In this document: positions 31,249-42,842 of the stretch, piece by piece
How the letters are laid out: each line of letters opens with the position of its first letter
Position numbering within the stretch: position 1 is the stretch's first letter
From: Cyclaneusma minus
Lineage: Eukaryota > Ascomycota > Leotiomycetes > Marthamycetales > Marthamycetaceae
Direction: 5' to 3'
DNA: 64,000 bases
NCBI GenBank assembly: GCA_037179335.1
Contig: JAKZHN010000046.1
Location: 219,875-283,874 of the forward strand
The notes under the pieces: generated by a model
Told to the model about the DNA's origin: nothing
Database searches by the model: none
The model's input: the letters and a program-made list of their open reading frames with translations, nothing else
Position numbers and translations under genes: made by a program

Positions 31249-33143
31249 TCAGCAGTTCGACTCCCAATTCTCCTGGATCCAGCCAGATATCATCTCTGTG
31301 AACGACTTGTCCGCCATATACCCCTTCACATCCGCCTTGTAGTCATGGCCGCTCAGCTTCAGCGCCAGCAAAACCCACGGCTGGATAAACTCCAGGAAAA
31401 CGAGATCTACTGTCTCGGGATTGCCTTCTTCGGGGAAGGACACCTGGGCCTGGACGCAGTTGGGCACGTTGTAGAACTGAATTGGAGAATGGAGTGTGTC
31501 GTCGCCTTCATCGCCGGCATCATCTTTGGTTGTATAGCCCGGAATCAGCTGAGGCTTGTCGTCGGATGCTTGAAGAGGTATCTGGCCTCCAACACTGACG
31601 AAGTGTTCAACCTGCTGTTCCACCTGCTCTTCAACAGCCGCGTTTTCACGGACCAGTGCTTGCACAAATCCCGGGAGCTGCGATGTTGATAGCCCAGCTG
31701 CATCGAAGACCTGGCCGCCGCTATTCAACAGAGGAAGAACGCGCTTTGCTGCCGAATAAGGCACTCCTTGGATGTATTTGAACCCCGATGTGAACGGGGA
31801 CACGATGTAAGTTGTATCGCGAGTAAACGGTCCTTTAAAGATGTCAAACCGCAAGGCACCGGTATTGACAATGGCAATCGTTCCATTGCTCGAGTGACTG
31901 TTACCACTGATGATGTCTGGCAGCACCTCAGTTTCCATCCAGGTAATAAGACTATCGTTGCTGGGGTATTTGGCTCTGTTGAGCCAAAGATCCTTGGGTG
32001 CACATCCATAAACGTGGTCCAAGTTCATTTCCTTCCTTGCATCGTGAATATACTGGGAAACATTCCTTCCAAGTTCGGTTGGGAAGTCGGATTCGCTAAG
32101 ATTCGTATGGAAGTGGTAGCCATACAGGTTATTGTCGATATAGCGTCGCTGAAACCTCAGCGGAACCGAAGGCGTGGTCTCTTTGGATTGATCCTCTTTA
32201 CCTTTTCCTTTGATACCTTCGATGGACATCCAGCCAATCGTTTCCATGTATCGACCGCTTTCAAGAGCATATGAGCTCTCGTCGAACTTCAGGTAATCGC
32301 GAATATGGCTGTGTCCACCGAAGAACTGAATAGGGGTATCCCAGTTCTGCTCCCGAATAGCTTGGTATATAGCTTTGAATTCAGGGTCCCGGAGAGCGAC
32401 GTGTCCAATAATCAGGAATAGATCGGCGTCCTCCCTGATAGCCTTTTGAAACCAATCTTCCTTGATAGTATCCTGAACAGGTTGTACTATGGTGTTATTC
32501 GCGCCGCCCTTGAAATTGAACAGGAATCCCATAGCAACGACCCGGATTCCTTGATGCTTGGTTGTAAATGTGCGATAGCGCTGAGCCAAAGGCTTTTGTT
32601 TCCCCGTTTCTTCATCGATAATATCCAAGTTCGAGGCCAGGTACTTGCCGTTGAAGTTTGGCACAGTGGTCGTATATTCTCTTTGCGCGACTTCGGCCTT
32701 GTACAACTCATGGTTGCCGGAGCAGATAACGTCCATCTCTTGTTCCTTGAAGATGTCCGATGTGTATAGCCCTTTCGGATCGGATGCATCGTACAGACCG
32801 TTGCCGTCAACGCGATCGCCAGTATCGACGAGTAGAAGATCAACTTTCAAGTCATTGGCCTTTTCGCGCATTCGAGAAGCAAACGAGATGTAATCTCCCC
32901 AGTCGGCCGAGTACTGTGCCCTTTCATGTGTTAGCAGAATAGCTGGCAGGCCAAAAATGTCGCCTTGACTGACTCCTGCAGATGACCAGCGTGCCAGCCA
33001 TGAGTATCGGTGGTATGTAGGAAGTTGATCTGTCCCCAGGGGAGCTCGCGCATGGGCGCTACAATGGGAGCCGGAGCAGATGGCTGAGCTGCGGCGGCAA
33101 CTGAGGCTAGCAAGCCTATGGGTAGTAGAGACCTGGTAATCAT
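31249..33143 (-). CDS. 5'-nucleotidase/metallophosphatase family protein (YHR202W-like)
   Basis: Two exons (33143-32974 and 32920-31249; 53-bp intron) encode 613 residues. The N-terminus MITRSLLPIGLLASVAAAA is a typical signal peptide. The calcineurin-like phosphoesterase domain follows: TTDTHGWHAGH (metal-binding Asp and His at about 46 and 48), VDTGDRVDGNG, CSGNHELYK, GHVALRDPEF and GGHSHIRDYLKF. A C-terminal 5'-nucleotidase-type domain contains NTGALRFDIFKGPFTRDTTYIVSPF. The layout matches the yeast vacuolar/secreted protein YHR202W. It probably hydrolyses nucleotides or other phosphoesters outside the cytosol; the substrate is unknown. An in-frame ATG at 33191 would add 16 residues; I prefer 33143 because the signal peptide begins there. 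Confidence 0.88.
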
Positions 33144-33449
33144 CTTGACTGTGAGAGAACCAAGAGGCACAACCGAGAGGTTTATGCTCATGATATACCG
33201 AACGGTGATGAAGTCAGGAAGAGAGACAGCTCCGAAGGCATGACAGCTTCCGTCACCGGTTCACCCACGCGAGACAACATGGTCAAAGGGTCTCAGTTGA
33301 CGGAGCTAAGTTATCGCAGCTATCGGCTCCGATAAGCCTGGCCGCGCTAGTCTGTATGTAGCATGATTGACGGGAGCTCCCGTACCTGCGCCAACTTCCG
33401 CCGAGCTCGATATTCAAATGTTCGAGCACCAGACCATGTCCAGCTGCTG
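33144..33449. promoter_or_regulatory. Divergent promoter, metallophosphatase / GatA
   Basis: A 306-bp interval between divergently transcribed genes. No specific site was recognised. Confidence 0.4.
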
Positions 33450-35150
33450 ATGTCGACGCAAAAGGCTGCAAACGCAGCCCCGAAAGCTCTGCGTCGTCTG
33501 ATTCCTCCCTTGTCGACGCGAGAGAGGATCGCTCGCGCTCTCGAATTAAATGCCTTGACATATAGCGATCCATTCACGCAAGGTAGAGATGGTCGTGAGT
33601 AAAGCTACCAAAGACCGACGACGCTCCTGAGCTACAAGGCTGATTAGACGAACCCAGGCCAATCTCCGCCTTACAGAGTTGCTATCAAAGACAACATTGC
33701 GACCTCCGAGTTTCTAACAACATGCGCCTCTAATATCTTGCGCAACTATACCAGCCCGTTCAACGCGGACGTCGTCACGCGGAATGAGAGGTCCGGCCTC
33801 AAGCCGCATATCGCGGCGAAAACGAACCTCGATGAATTCGGAATGGGATCTCATTCGATGAATTCCTGCTTCGGCCCAGTCCAGAGCCAGCATACGGAAG
33901 GGCATCCCCCCCGAACAGCAGGCGGGAGTTCAGGAGGCAGTGCTGTAGCTGTTCAGACCAATGCTGTTGATATTGGAATAGGAACGGACACAGGAGGCTC
34001 TGTTCGCCTACCAGCCGCATATACAGGAACCATTGGATTCAAAGGCTCATACGGGTGGACTTCACGCTTCGGCGTAGTGCCGTATGCTAACTCTCTTGAC
34101 ACAGTCGGTGTCATTGCCAGTAGGTTTGAAGCTTTGGAGAAAGAAATCGCTGCTCTTGAGCAGGACCAACCTGAAGAAAACGACCCGACTTCCCATGCCA
34201 CACCCCTTAAACGGTGGTGTTTGGACCAGCGAGTCGAGCAATACTTGGCTGATACCAATACAAAGAGGCCTCTCCGCATTGGTGTGCCCCTCGAGTATAA
34301 TATCGAGGAGCTCGACCCAGCCATCCGCCACGCCTGGCAAACCACTTTGGAACGGTTCCAAGACCTAGGCTGCACCATCATCTCCGTCTCCCTCCCCACG
34401 ACCAAGCACGCCCTCTCCGCCTACTACGTCCTCGCCGCCGCCGAAGCCTCCTCCAACCTCTCCAAATACGACGGCATCCGCTACGGCACACTTACCCCCT
34501 CCTCAGACCCCGAGACTTCCTCCTCGGGTCCCCTTTACTCCTCCACCCGCGCCTCCGGCTTCGGCGCCGAAGTAAAGCGCCGGATCCTGCTAGGTTCCTA
34601 CACACTCAGCTCCACCGCCATCGACAACTACTTCCTCCAAGCCCAGCGCGTCCGCCGTCTCGTCCAACGCGACTTCGACCGCATCTTCGCCCAGCCCAAC
34701 CCCCTCCACGACGCGGAGCAATTCGATCTCAGCGAAATGGACGAATCCATTAACCTCGAGGATAAGAAAGGGCCTGCACAAGTCGATGTCTTGATCTGTC
34801 CCACGGCACCTACACTCCCGCCTACTCTGGCGGAGCTCGAGAAACAGAGTCCGGCGGAAAAGTATATGAATGATGTGTTTACCGTACCGGCCAGTCTGGC
34901 CGGACTGCCTGCTATCAGCGTGCCGGTTCCGATCGCCGAGAGTGGAGAGGGAGAGGTGGCGTTTGCTGGGATGCAGATTATTGGGCAGTATTGGGCCGAT
35001 AAGCTGGTTGTTAATGTGGCGAAGGTTATGCTGGAGCAGCAGGAGGCTGATGCTGAGAATATGAAACTAGCAGCAGGTGCTAAAACTGTCTGCCTTGAGG
35101 ACGTTGCTCCCAGAGAGAAGAAGTTGATGTTTAAACCGTATCATGTTTAG
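33450..35150 (+). CDS. HER2: Glutamyl-tRNA(Gln) amidotransferase subunit A, mitochondrial
   Basis: Amidase subunit of the mitochondrial GatFAB/GatCAB complex that converts Glu-tRNA(Gln) to Gln-tRNA(Gln). Two exons (33450-33594 and 33658-35150) give 545 residues. The donor GTGAGT at 33595 and acceptor CCCAG at 33657 join DGR to QSPPYRVAIKDN in frame. Amidase-signature residues are visible: catalytic Lys in AAKTNLDEF (about Lys103), the cis-Ser in GGSSGGS (about 138-143) and the nucleophile Ser in GTDTGGSVRLPA (about Ser163). GSYGWTSRFGVVPYANSLDTVG and LICPTAPTLPP are also typical. The N-terminus is Ala/Lys/Arg-rich, consistent with mitochondrial import. An upstream in-frame ATG at 33363 is possible; 33450 was preferred for the family-like start. 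Confidence 0.92.
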
Positions 35151-35753
35151 CGGTTTGCATAGTACACGAAACTAGAAGGAAAGAACGATTCGAAAAAGTT
35201 TGATGGAAAGGGCCTCCGAAGCCAGAAAGGGGCTTGGTATTGTAGTCGCTTCCTCACTCGTATCACAAACCACAAACTCTGCTTCCAATTAAACCGTGAT
35301 TGGCATTAACACAGAATAAATATATTCTAACTCGTCAAGGCCACTATTTCTCGAGATCCAGCTAGCTCTAAAAAGCCACAGCCAGCTCCTCTCCCCTGTT
35401 TTCAATGCGTTCAATTCCATCCATAACAATACTGAAGAAAGATCCCGAGTATAACTGTAGTAGCCAGCAAAATCTCGCAGTTCCGGCAGTTGAAGCCTTC
35501 CATCCTTCCATCTAGTTGAACCCCCTATCTCGCAGAACGCCTCGCTTCCGGGTAATAATGTTGAGATTTTATCATTGTATCGTGTATCGTGTAGTATGTT
35601 GAAACTCCAAAAAGCAGTCTGGGTGTTAAGACCCAGATATATCATCGCCGTCTTTCTATGACCATGCTGCTTTCTAAGATCTCGCGACGAGGAGCAAATC
35701 TCGGGAGGAGTGATAAGACCCCTGAGGACGCAGAAAAAGGCCGATATCTATGT
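35151..35753. other. Intergenic region between convergent genes
   Basis: The 3' ends of GatA (+) and GCV2 (-) face each other. The ORF 35289-35645 (-) has no domain. Nothing else is recognised. Confidence 0.4.
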
Positions 35754-38700
35754 TTAGGTAGGGTTAGGAGCCGCAGCGCCCGTGATGCCGTCTTCGCCAT
35801 CCACGGGCTCAACAGGACCGCACGAGCAGAAAAGATTCATGTCGCCATACGCTATTCATCATCAGCATCATCCCCTTCTTGAATTTACAGTCAGGACATC
35901 ATGGAAAAAACTCACCGTCATCCAACCTCGTAACACTAGGCCAGAACTTCCTCTCCCTCAACCACGGCAGCGGATAAGCAGCCTGCTCCCTCGTATAAGA
36001 TCTCTCCCACTCCGCCCTCAGCAAATCTTTCTGACTATGCGGCGCCATCTTCAGCACATTGCCCTCTCTCGGCACCTTCCCCTCTTCAACTTCCTTAATC
36101 TCCTTGCGAATTGAGATGAGTGCGTTGATGAAGCGGTCTAGCTCGTCCTTGTTCTCAGATTCTGTGGGTTCGATCATGAGCGTGTTGGCAACGGGCCAGC
36201 TCATAGTAGGGGCGTGGAAACCGTAGTCTTGGAGGCGCTTGGCGACGTCGATGGCTTCGATTCCGGCGCTTTCTTTGAAGGGACGTACGTCAAGGATGAA
36301 CTCGTGGGCGCAGCGGCCGTTGGCGTTGGTGTAGAGGATGGAGTAGTGGGGACGGAGGCGAGACATGATGTAGTTTGCGTTGAGGAGGGTGATTTTGGTT
36401 GCGTGGGTGAGACCAAGACCGCCCATCATCTTGACGTAGGCCCAGCTGATGGGGAGGATGCTGGCACTGCCCCATGGTGCGCCGCTGACAGGGGCGATGG
36501 CATGCTCACCACCGGTTTTGACCAGGGGATGGCCGGGCAAGAAGGGTGCCAAGTGTGATTTAACTCCGATAGGACCGACTCCTGGTCCTCCACCACCGTG
36601 AGGAATGCAGAAGGTCTTGTGGAGGTTGAGATGGCATACATCTGCACCAATCTCTCCTGGAGAACACAGGCCGATCTGAGCGTTCATGTTGGCACCGTCC
36701 ATGTAGACTTGACCACCATATTTGTGGACCGTATCGCAAACAGCCTTGATCTCTGGCTCAAACACGCCGAATGTGCTTGGATATGTGATCATGATGGCTC
36801 CCAGCTCCTCGCTGTATTTCTTGCACTTGGCAACCAGATCATCCATGTCAAGATTACCCGTCTTGGTGTCACACTTGATCGTGACCACTCGCATACCGGC
36901 CATAGCAGCGGAAGCTGGGTTCGTACCGTGAGCAGAGACGGGGATGAGACAGATGTCTCGCTTCTTTCCAGGCTGCTGCTCCTGGTATTTGCGGATGACA
37001 CGAAGACCAGTAAACTCGCCCTGAGCTCCAGAGTTGGGCTGGAGAGAAATGGCATCAAAGCCAGTAACCTCGGTAAGGTCGGCCTCTAGCTCGTCGATCA
37101 GGGTCTTGTAGCCAGCAGCCTGTTCAACGGGAGCAAAAGGATGGATCGAGGAGAACTCAGGCCAAGTGATGGGAATCATCTCAGTAGTAGCGTTCAGTTT
37201 CATGGTACATGACCCTAATGGAATCATGGAATGGGCCAAGGAGAGATCCTTCGATTGGAGATGGTAGATATAACGGAGGAGCTCAGTCTCGGAGTGATAG
37301 GTGTTGAACACCGGATGCGTCAGATACTCAGAGGTTCGTTTGAACTGCTCGGGAATCGAAGGTGTCTTTGATTCCGCTGTCACAGACATCTCCAGCTCTT
37401 CGATAGAAGGAATATCCTTGTTGGGTGCTAGACGGCCAAATATCGAGAGAATATCCTCAATGTCCTTGGCAGAAGTCGTTTCGTCCAGAGTGATAGAAAC
37501 CCTATCAGCGTCCAAGTGGCGGATGTTTATTCCGTTCTGACCGACGAATTCCCAAGTCTCCTGACCTTTGCCTTCTCCCACATGAACCACGACTGTATCG
37601 AATAGCACTCGGTCTTTCTCACCCGAGGTCTTGGTACCAGTCTTGAAGCCTTGTTTCCGCAGGCCCTCTTCGAGGACTCTGGCACAGTTGATAGTTCTTG
37701 AAGCAATCTCTTTCAGACCTTGAGGGCCATGGTAGACTGCGTAAAGGGCACTCATGTTGGCTAGTAAGGCCTGAGCAGTGCATACATTGCTTGTAGCCTT
37801 TTCTCTCCTGATGTGCTGCTCCCGAGTCTGCAAAGCCAACCTCATTGCTTTATCACCCAGTCGATCCTTGGAAACACCAACTAGACGTCCAGGGATCTTG
37901 CGCTTGTATTTGTCGCTCACTGAGAAGAAAGCAGCGTGTGGTCCTCCATATCCGAAAGGTACCCCAAATCGCTGAGCGTTTCCGAAAGCGATATCCGCGC
38001 CAAATTCTCCCGGAGGAGTCAAGACGGTCAGAGCCAGAAGGTCTGTAGCGACACTGAAAGTGGCCCCTTGTTTATGGATAAGATCTGCCAGTCCTCTGAA
38101 GTCCTCAACGCCGCCCTCAGTATCTGGGTATTGCACCAAAACACCAACGAGGTCATTGCCAAGTTCTTTGATCCTCTTCCCGCCATCCGCAAGAACGTCG
38201 CCAATCTCAATCTTAATATCAAAACCGTCGGCTCTGCTCTGAAGGACGGCTTTCGTCTGCGGATGGACTAGGTGGCTGACAAAGTAAGTCTTGTTCTTAG
38301 CTTTCTGTCTAGGAGTTGGGAGCGCGTTCAACGACAGAGTCATGGCCTCCGCGGCAGCAGTTGACTCGTCGAGTAAGGAGGCATTCGATATAGCGAGCCC
38401 TGTCAGGTCCGACACCATAGTCTGGTAGTTGAGCAGAGACTCCAACCGTCCTTGACTGATCTCGGGCTGATAGGGTGTATAGCTCGTGTACCATCCCGGA
38501 CTCTCGAGAACATTGCGCTTGATGACTTCGGGCACTCGGGTTCCTGCATATCCACATCCAATGTAGCTGCGCACAACCTTATTCTTGGAAGCAATATCCC
38601 GCAGTCGCTCAATGAGCTCAGATTCGGAGTATCCCTCTTTACTTTGAATGCTAGACTCCTTGCCCGTTGTGCGAGAAGGCCCCTCAACCTTGATGTCTCT

Positions 38701-39063
38701 TGAAGACAGGATAGACGCTGGAAGGACCTGCGAAATAAAGTCGTCAAGAGACTTCACGGGAGGGTCCAAGGCCTTGAGCATCTGCTCAGTTGACGAAGGC
38801 GAGGGTCCGATATGACGGCGGGGAAAAGTATCGAGCGGCCCCAGGACTGAGCATGACTTTGCGGAACCAGCAGTCTTGTTGGAGGAGTCGGCAGCACCGC
38901 TTGAATAATAGGTCCGTCGCCATTGCTTCTGGTTGGTCGTTTTCAGAGCGGCACACTCGTGGCACATCCAAGAGCGCGGAAGGCGGGCATTGTAACGGGT
39001 GACAGTAGGCGTCGATCGCAAGGTCAGGTGTGCCGCCCGTCTTGCAAGGTTTGGAGATGCCAT
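35754..39063 (-). CDS. GCV2: Glycine dehydrogenase (decarboxylating), P-protein of glycine cleavage system
   Basis: Mitochondrial PLP enzyme that decarboxylates glycine and passes the aminomethyl group to the H-protein. Exons 39063-35916 and 35851-35754 give 1081 residues. The N-terminus MASPNLARRAAHLTLRS is a good mitochondrial presequence. Two homologous halves are visible: N-terminal RRHIGPS, YIGCGYAGTRVPEVI and YTPYQPEISQGRLE; C-terminal SMIPLGSCTMKLN, QPNSGAQGEF, YMDGANMNAQIGL and the PLP-lysine block HLNLHKTFCIPHGGGGPG. The last 98-base exon restores the family C-terminus YGDMNLFCSCGPVE and adds an unusual VDGEDGITGAAAPNPT ending. Without that splice the ORF would end in a spurious GEFFP. 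The ATG at 39063 was preferred to the in-frame one at 39090. Confidence 0.96.
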
Positions 39064-39912
39064 TTGAAGGCTCCTGTCTTTGCCTCTCAATGTTTCCGGG
39101 TATGTTGAGAGATGGTCGTGGGGAGGAACGGAACTGGGATGAAGCTTGTTGGCGATTATAAGACGAAAAGAGGATTATTGGCCGTCCTTCATGTTCCAGA
39201 GAATGCGGGTTCTCGCTTGTTTTTCAATGCAAAGGAAAGTCGACTGATTACTGGAGCCGGGGACGCAGCGAGCTCGGAGAGTCTGGGACTTGAATCAGCG
39301 AATTGAGTCAGGCCCAAGAGCAGTTATCAGCTGGCCCAGGCCGATGCTATTGGCTGCTCCACCAAATGAGATTGATAGCACCTGTAGTCGATAGAGAAAA
39401 GTCCACGGCGCCGATCTTTGAAAGACAAGAGGCGGTGTCGGAGGCAAATGTTGGTGGCGGACAAGGCTGAGAACAATTCGCATGGAACAAACCCCCGGAT
39501 TCCGGAAATAAATGTCGTCCACCACTCACAGCCGGCAGTTGATAGAAGTGCCTGTCGCTGGCCAGCGGTGCCCCTCACTTTCCAATAATAATCGTCTCTT
39601 ATCGGCTGACGGCTATGATCGACGGTCCCCTGTTGATGGAGTCTTGGAGATGGACCCACTGCTCTCCAGAAATTTGGTAGCAGCCTTACAAGAAACGTTG
39701 TCAGCCTTGCAGCACAAGGCACCAACTCTATTTGTTTACTCCGAGCTTTCACCACCATCATATGCTGCGGCTTTGCGACAGATCTCACTACCAACATACG
39801 CGAGCACGCCGCACCATTTGCTGTCGTTGCTGTTGTTGATACCCCATTGGGACTCTAGATATAAAAGAACACTCCCGCCTGAAAGGCACCTAGCTTTCTG
39901 CCGACTCAAACC
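39064..39912. promoter_or_regulatory. Divergent promoter GCV2 / BRL1
   Basis: An 849-bp interval between divergent genes. Several overlapping ORFs without domains on both strands. No specific site was recognised. Confidence 0.4.
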
Positions 39913-41340
39913 ATGCAGCGCCGCACACACGAATCCCCCATGGACTTTCAGTGGGAGTCTGGAAGCGGTCGTATGGATCCAACTTCGCCCTTCTCCCAGT
40001 TGACTCAAAGCCAGCAGAACCAGGGCTTCAGATGTGCGTATTGACTTCTTGGCTTCTGTGATAGTTGGCGCAAACACTGACCGAATCCCTCGCAGCTGGC
40101 TTTCAGACCCCTTCGAAGCCCTTTGCTACTCCATCGAAACCCTCCTTCTCGAGCGCTGCCCCAATAGCGCCCCCTTTCCGGAATCCCTCTTTCCAAACAC
40201 CGCGCAAACCATTCGACCCCGACCTGTACTCCGAAGCGTCTGGCGCCGAGTCGTCCCCTGCAGAAGGCGCCGATACCGAAGACACCCCTGACCCGCCCAA
40301 ATTCAGCCAAGCCTTAGCTGCGATGCCCTCCTCGAAGTCGACCAAGAAGCCCATCTTCGGCCGCTACGGCCACAACTTTGCGGGTCACAGCCCTGGTCGA
40401 GGCGACATAAGACGCAGCAAATTCGCAGAACCCATAGCCAACAAGGTGCGGAAGCGCAAGCGCATCGACCGAGACTACGCCCTTATTTCCGGCCGACGTT
40501 CAAGTTACGAAGAAGACTCGGACTCAGACGATTCGCAACCTCGCGCCGGAGGGAAGGTGCGAGTGAACGGCAACGACGTACAACAGTTAGGCTGGTTTGC
40601 AGGCATTCTCAATGGCATCGAATCTCGACCATCGCTACCTCACATCCTCTCCCACTACGCGCAAACCATACTCAACTACTTCATTGCTCTTGTGTTTGTT
40701 TGGGGTGTCTGGGTTGTCGTGAGCGCGATCAGAGCAGACATTGACGTTCGAGCGCAAGAGGAAATTTCAAAAGCGCACTCTGTCATCGCGGAATGTGCCA
40801 AGAACTACTTGGAGAACCGCTGCAAGCACGACACCCGCCTTCCTGCGCTCAACGAAGCTTGCAATAACTGGGGTGTCTGCATGAATCGAGATGCCGCCCA
40901 ACTGGGCCGGGCGAAGGTGGGCGCATTCACGTTTGGAGAGATCCTGACCAACTTCTTCGAGCCGGTCAGCTACAAGGCAGTGGTATGTCCTTACACCCTT
41001 TTCTCTGTTCCCCTGAATTACCTTTGTATATCAATCAACTGACACCTCCCAGGCCTGTCTCGCCTTAATGTTCTTCGGCGCGATCGCCATCCCCAACGTC
41101 GCCTTCCGCTCCTCCTCGACCAAACACTACCCCGCCTCTGCTCCGCCACCACAACCCCAATACTACAGTCACCAGCAGCATCAAGACATCCAATGGCACC
41201 CCATCCCTCAAACCCCACGCCATCTCTCCAACCCAGCACAATCAGAAATGTTCCCCCCTGTCATGCCCAGTGGGACACCCAGTGGTCGACGGAGTCCGAG
41301 TAAGAGCAGCAGAGACAGTCCCAAGAAGTTGATGTGGTAA
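39913..41340 (+). CDS. BRL1: Brl1/Brr6 family nuclear-envelope protein
   Basis: Integral inner nuclear membrane/ER protein needed for nuclear pore complex assembly and membrane lipid homeostasis. Three exons (39913-40033, 40096-40982, 41053-41340) give 431 residues. The N-terminal half is Ser/Pro-rich with SGFQTPSKPF-type repeats and a basic KVRKRKRIDRDY patch. The conserved core starts at SHYAQTILNYFIALVFVWGVWVVVSA (first membrane span, about residues 235-260, cited as landmark), followed by a luminal loop with four cysteines (AECAKNYLENRCKHD and NEACNNWGVCMNRD). A second span is KAVACLALMFFGAIAIPNVAF. The Cys pattern is the disulfide-bridge nucleocytoplasmic transport domain of Brr6/Brl1. 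The tail is Gln/Pro/Ser-rich. Whether it is closer to Brl1 or Brr6 cannot be said; many filamentous fungi have one such protein. Confidence 0.9.
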
Positions 41341-42842
41341 TAGCCGGTTCAGAACCAAACATACCGTATCTTTCTCATTAGTAGGGCTGGACACGGACGG
41401 ATTTTCGGCGTTTGTGGATCAGTTGCAGTTTCCTGGACATCGCGTACAGGAGGAACGCAGGCCTCGGATATAGGGATATTAGGGATAACGGTCCTGTGGA
41501 GGTTTGCATTGTTTTCAAAAGCTGCATTGTATGGGATCAGTACTGTATGAAAGTAGCCAGGGATTCAGCATACTGTATGTACTAGATCTTCTACCATAAT
41601 CAATTTGAGAAATGATTGAAATGACAACCAAACCAAACCATATCTCTTGGAAAGTCTCGGCCCTCTTGGACTACTCACTCTATTACTACGCTTCAGTGTT
41701 CCAGGATCCACAGAAACAAAAACTTTGGGTGGACTGCATGGCTGCCTGGCTATGGAGGGGAGGGTTCTCCGGCGAGACCAGCTCAAACCATAAACCACTC
41801 GACCAAACTCACTCCCATGTGTTGATATACCGTTCACATACTTAGTATACACCGTGACCTCCTATCTAAAAAAAAAGAGAGAAAAAGAGCCAAAAAAAAA
41901 CCCATAAGTTAAACTTTCCGCCTTCGTCCCCTACCGTCTATACGAGCGGGGGAGGGTCTTCCTCGCTCCAGTGCCTATGCTTGACTTTCTGTGATAACGA
42001 CCAAGAGAAGAGGTTGAAAGTCAAACCCCGCTGGCCCAACGAAATGGCCTTTTATCAGACGTCAGACGTCAGGTATCAGCATAGAGACCACTCTCCCGTA
42101 GAGCAGTCTAGCCATAAGCTAATCTAGAAGAGCTTATGCCTCATCAGAGGCTCTTGGCTATATGTAAGGGGCTTATCCCCACCACTAGAGAAGCTACCTA
42201 TCCAATACAGATTCTCTACCCTCTCTCTACTCTACGTTCGACACCTTTCTTGCCGTATTCTTGTTTCAAAAATCTCCGACCCTCAAAATCAGATCCGTGG
42301 GGTTTTCAGGGGCTTGGAGATGAGGAGCACTCTTTGAGCTTTGAGCTTTGGTCTCTAGGTATGCAAATATGCACCCATACGAGGAACGTCAAATAGGCCG
42401 GCAGTATGAACCAAGAAATCCCATTTTCACCCTCCAGAACTGCCAGATCACGCACGCACGGTTGAGATAATTGCACTGATAGCGAGAAACACAAAATCAT
42501 CCATAATCTGCGCGCCTTTGTCTGTCTGATCTTGTCTCTCCGAGGACCAACAGGCATGCGAAGCACGTCCGCTGCCAGCATGCCGTGATTCCTCCAAAGG
42601 TCGTCAGAAAGCATCTTTTCTAGTCTTCGAAAAGAAAGTTGAAATGCTGAGGATAGCAGCAGTGTCAAAGCCGGTCCAACTTACACGGAAACCACAGAAA
42701 GAAGCCGTTTCCGCGACCCGGAAAATCATTTCCAGATCTTGGTGGGAAACATTGAGCTTTGTGCATCTATACCTTACTCAAGGCACTACCTTTGCCGCCA
42801 TTTCACCCCCATGCACATTCACGCCTCCCAGCACAACACCGT
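41341..42842. other. Intergenic region between convergent genes
   Basis: Contains the 3' flanks of BRL1 (+) and the SRPK gene (-). There is a short direct repeat GACGTCA GACGTCA at about 42060-42070 and dyad-rich sequence around 42105-42180 (CTAGCCATAAGC, AGAGCTTATG, GGCTCTTGGC). No domain-bearing ORF is seen. It might hold a small decayed element, but this is not established. Confidence 0.4.

Noticed and set aside
42060..42180. Possible inverted-repeat element
   Set aside because: Only short imperfect dyads are seen; no TIRs, target duplication or coding sequence.
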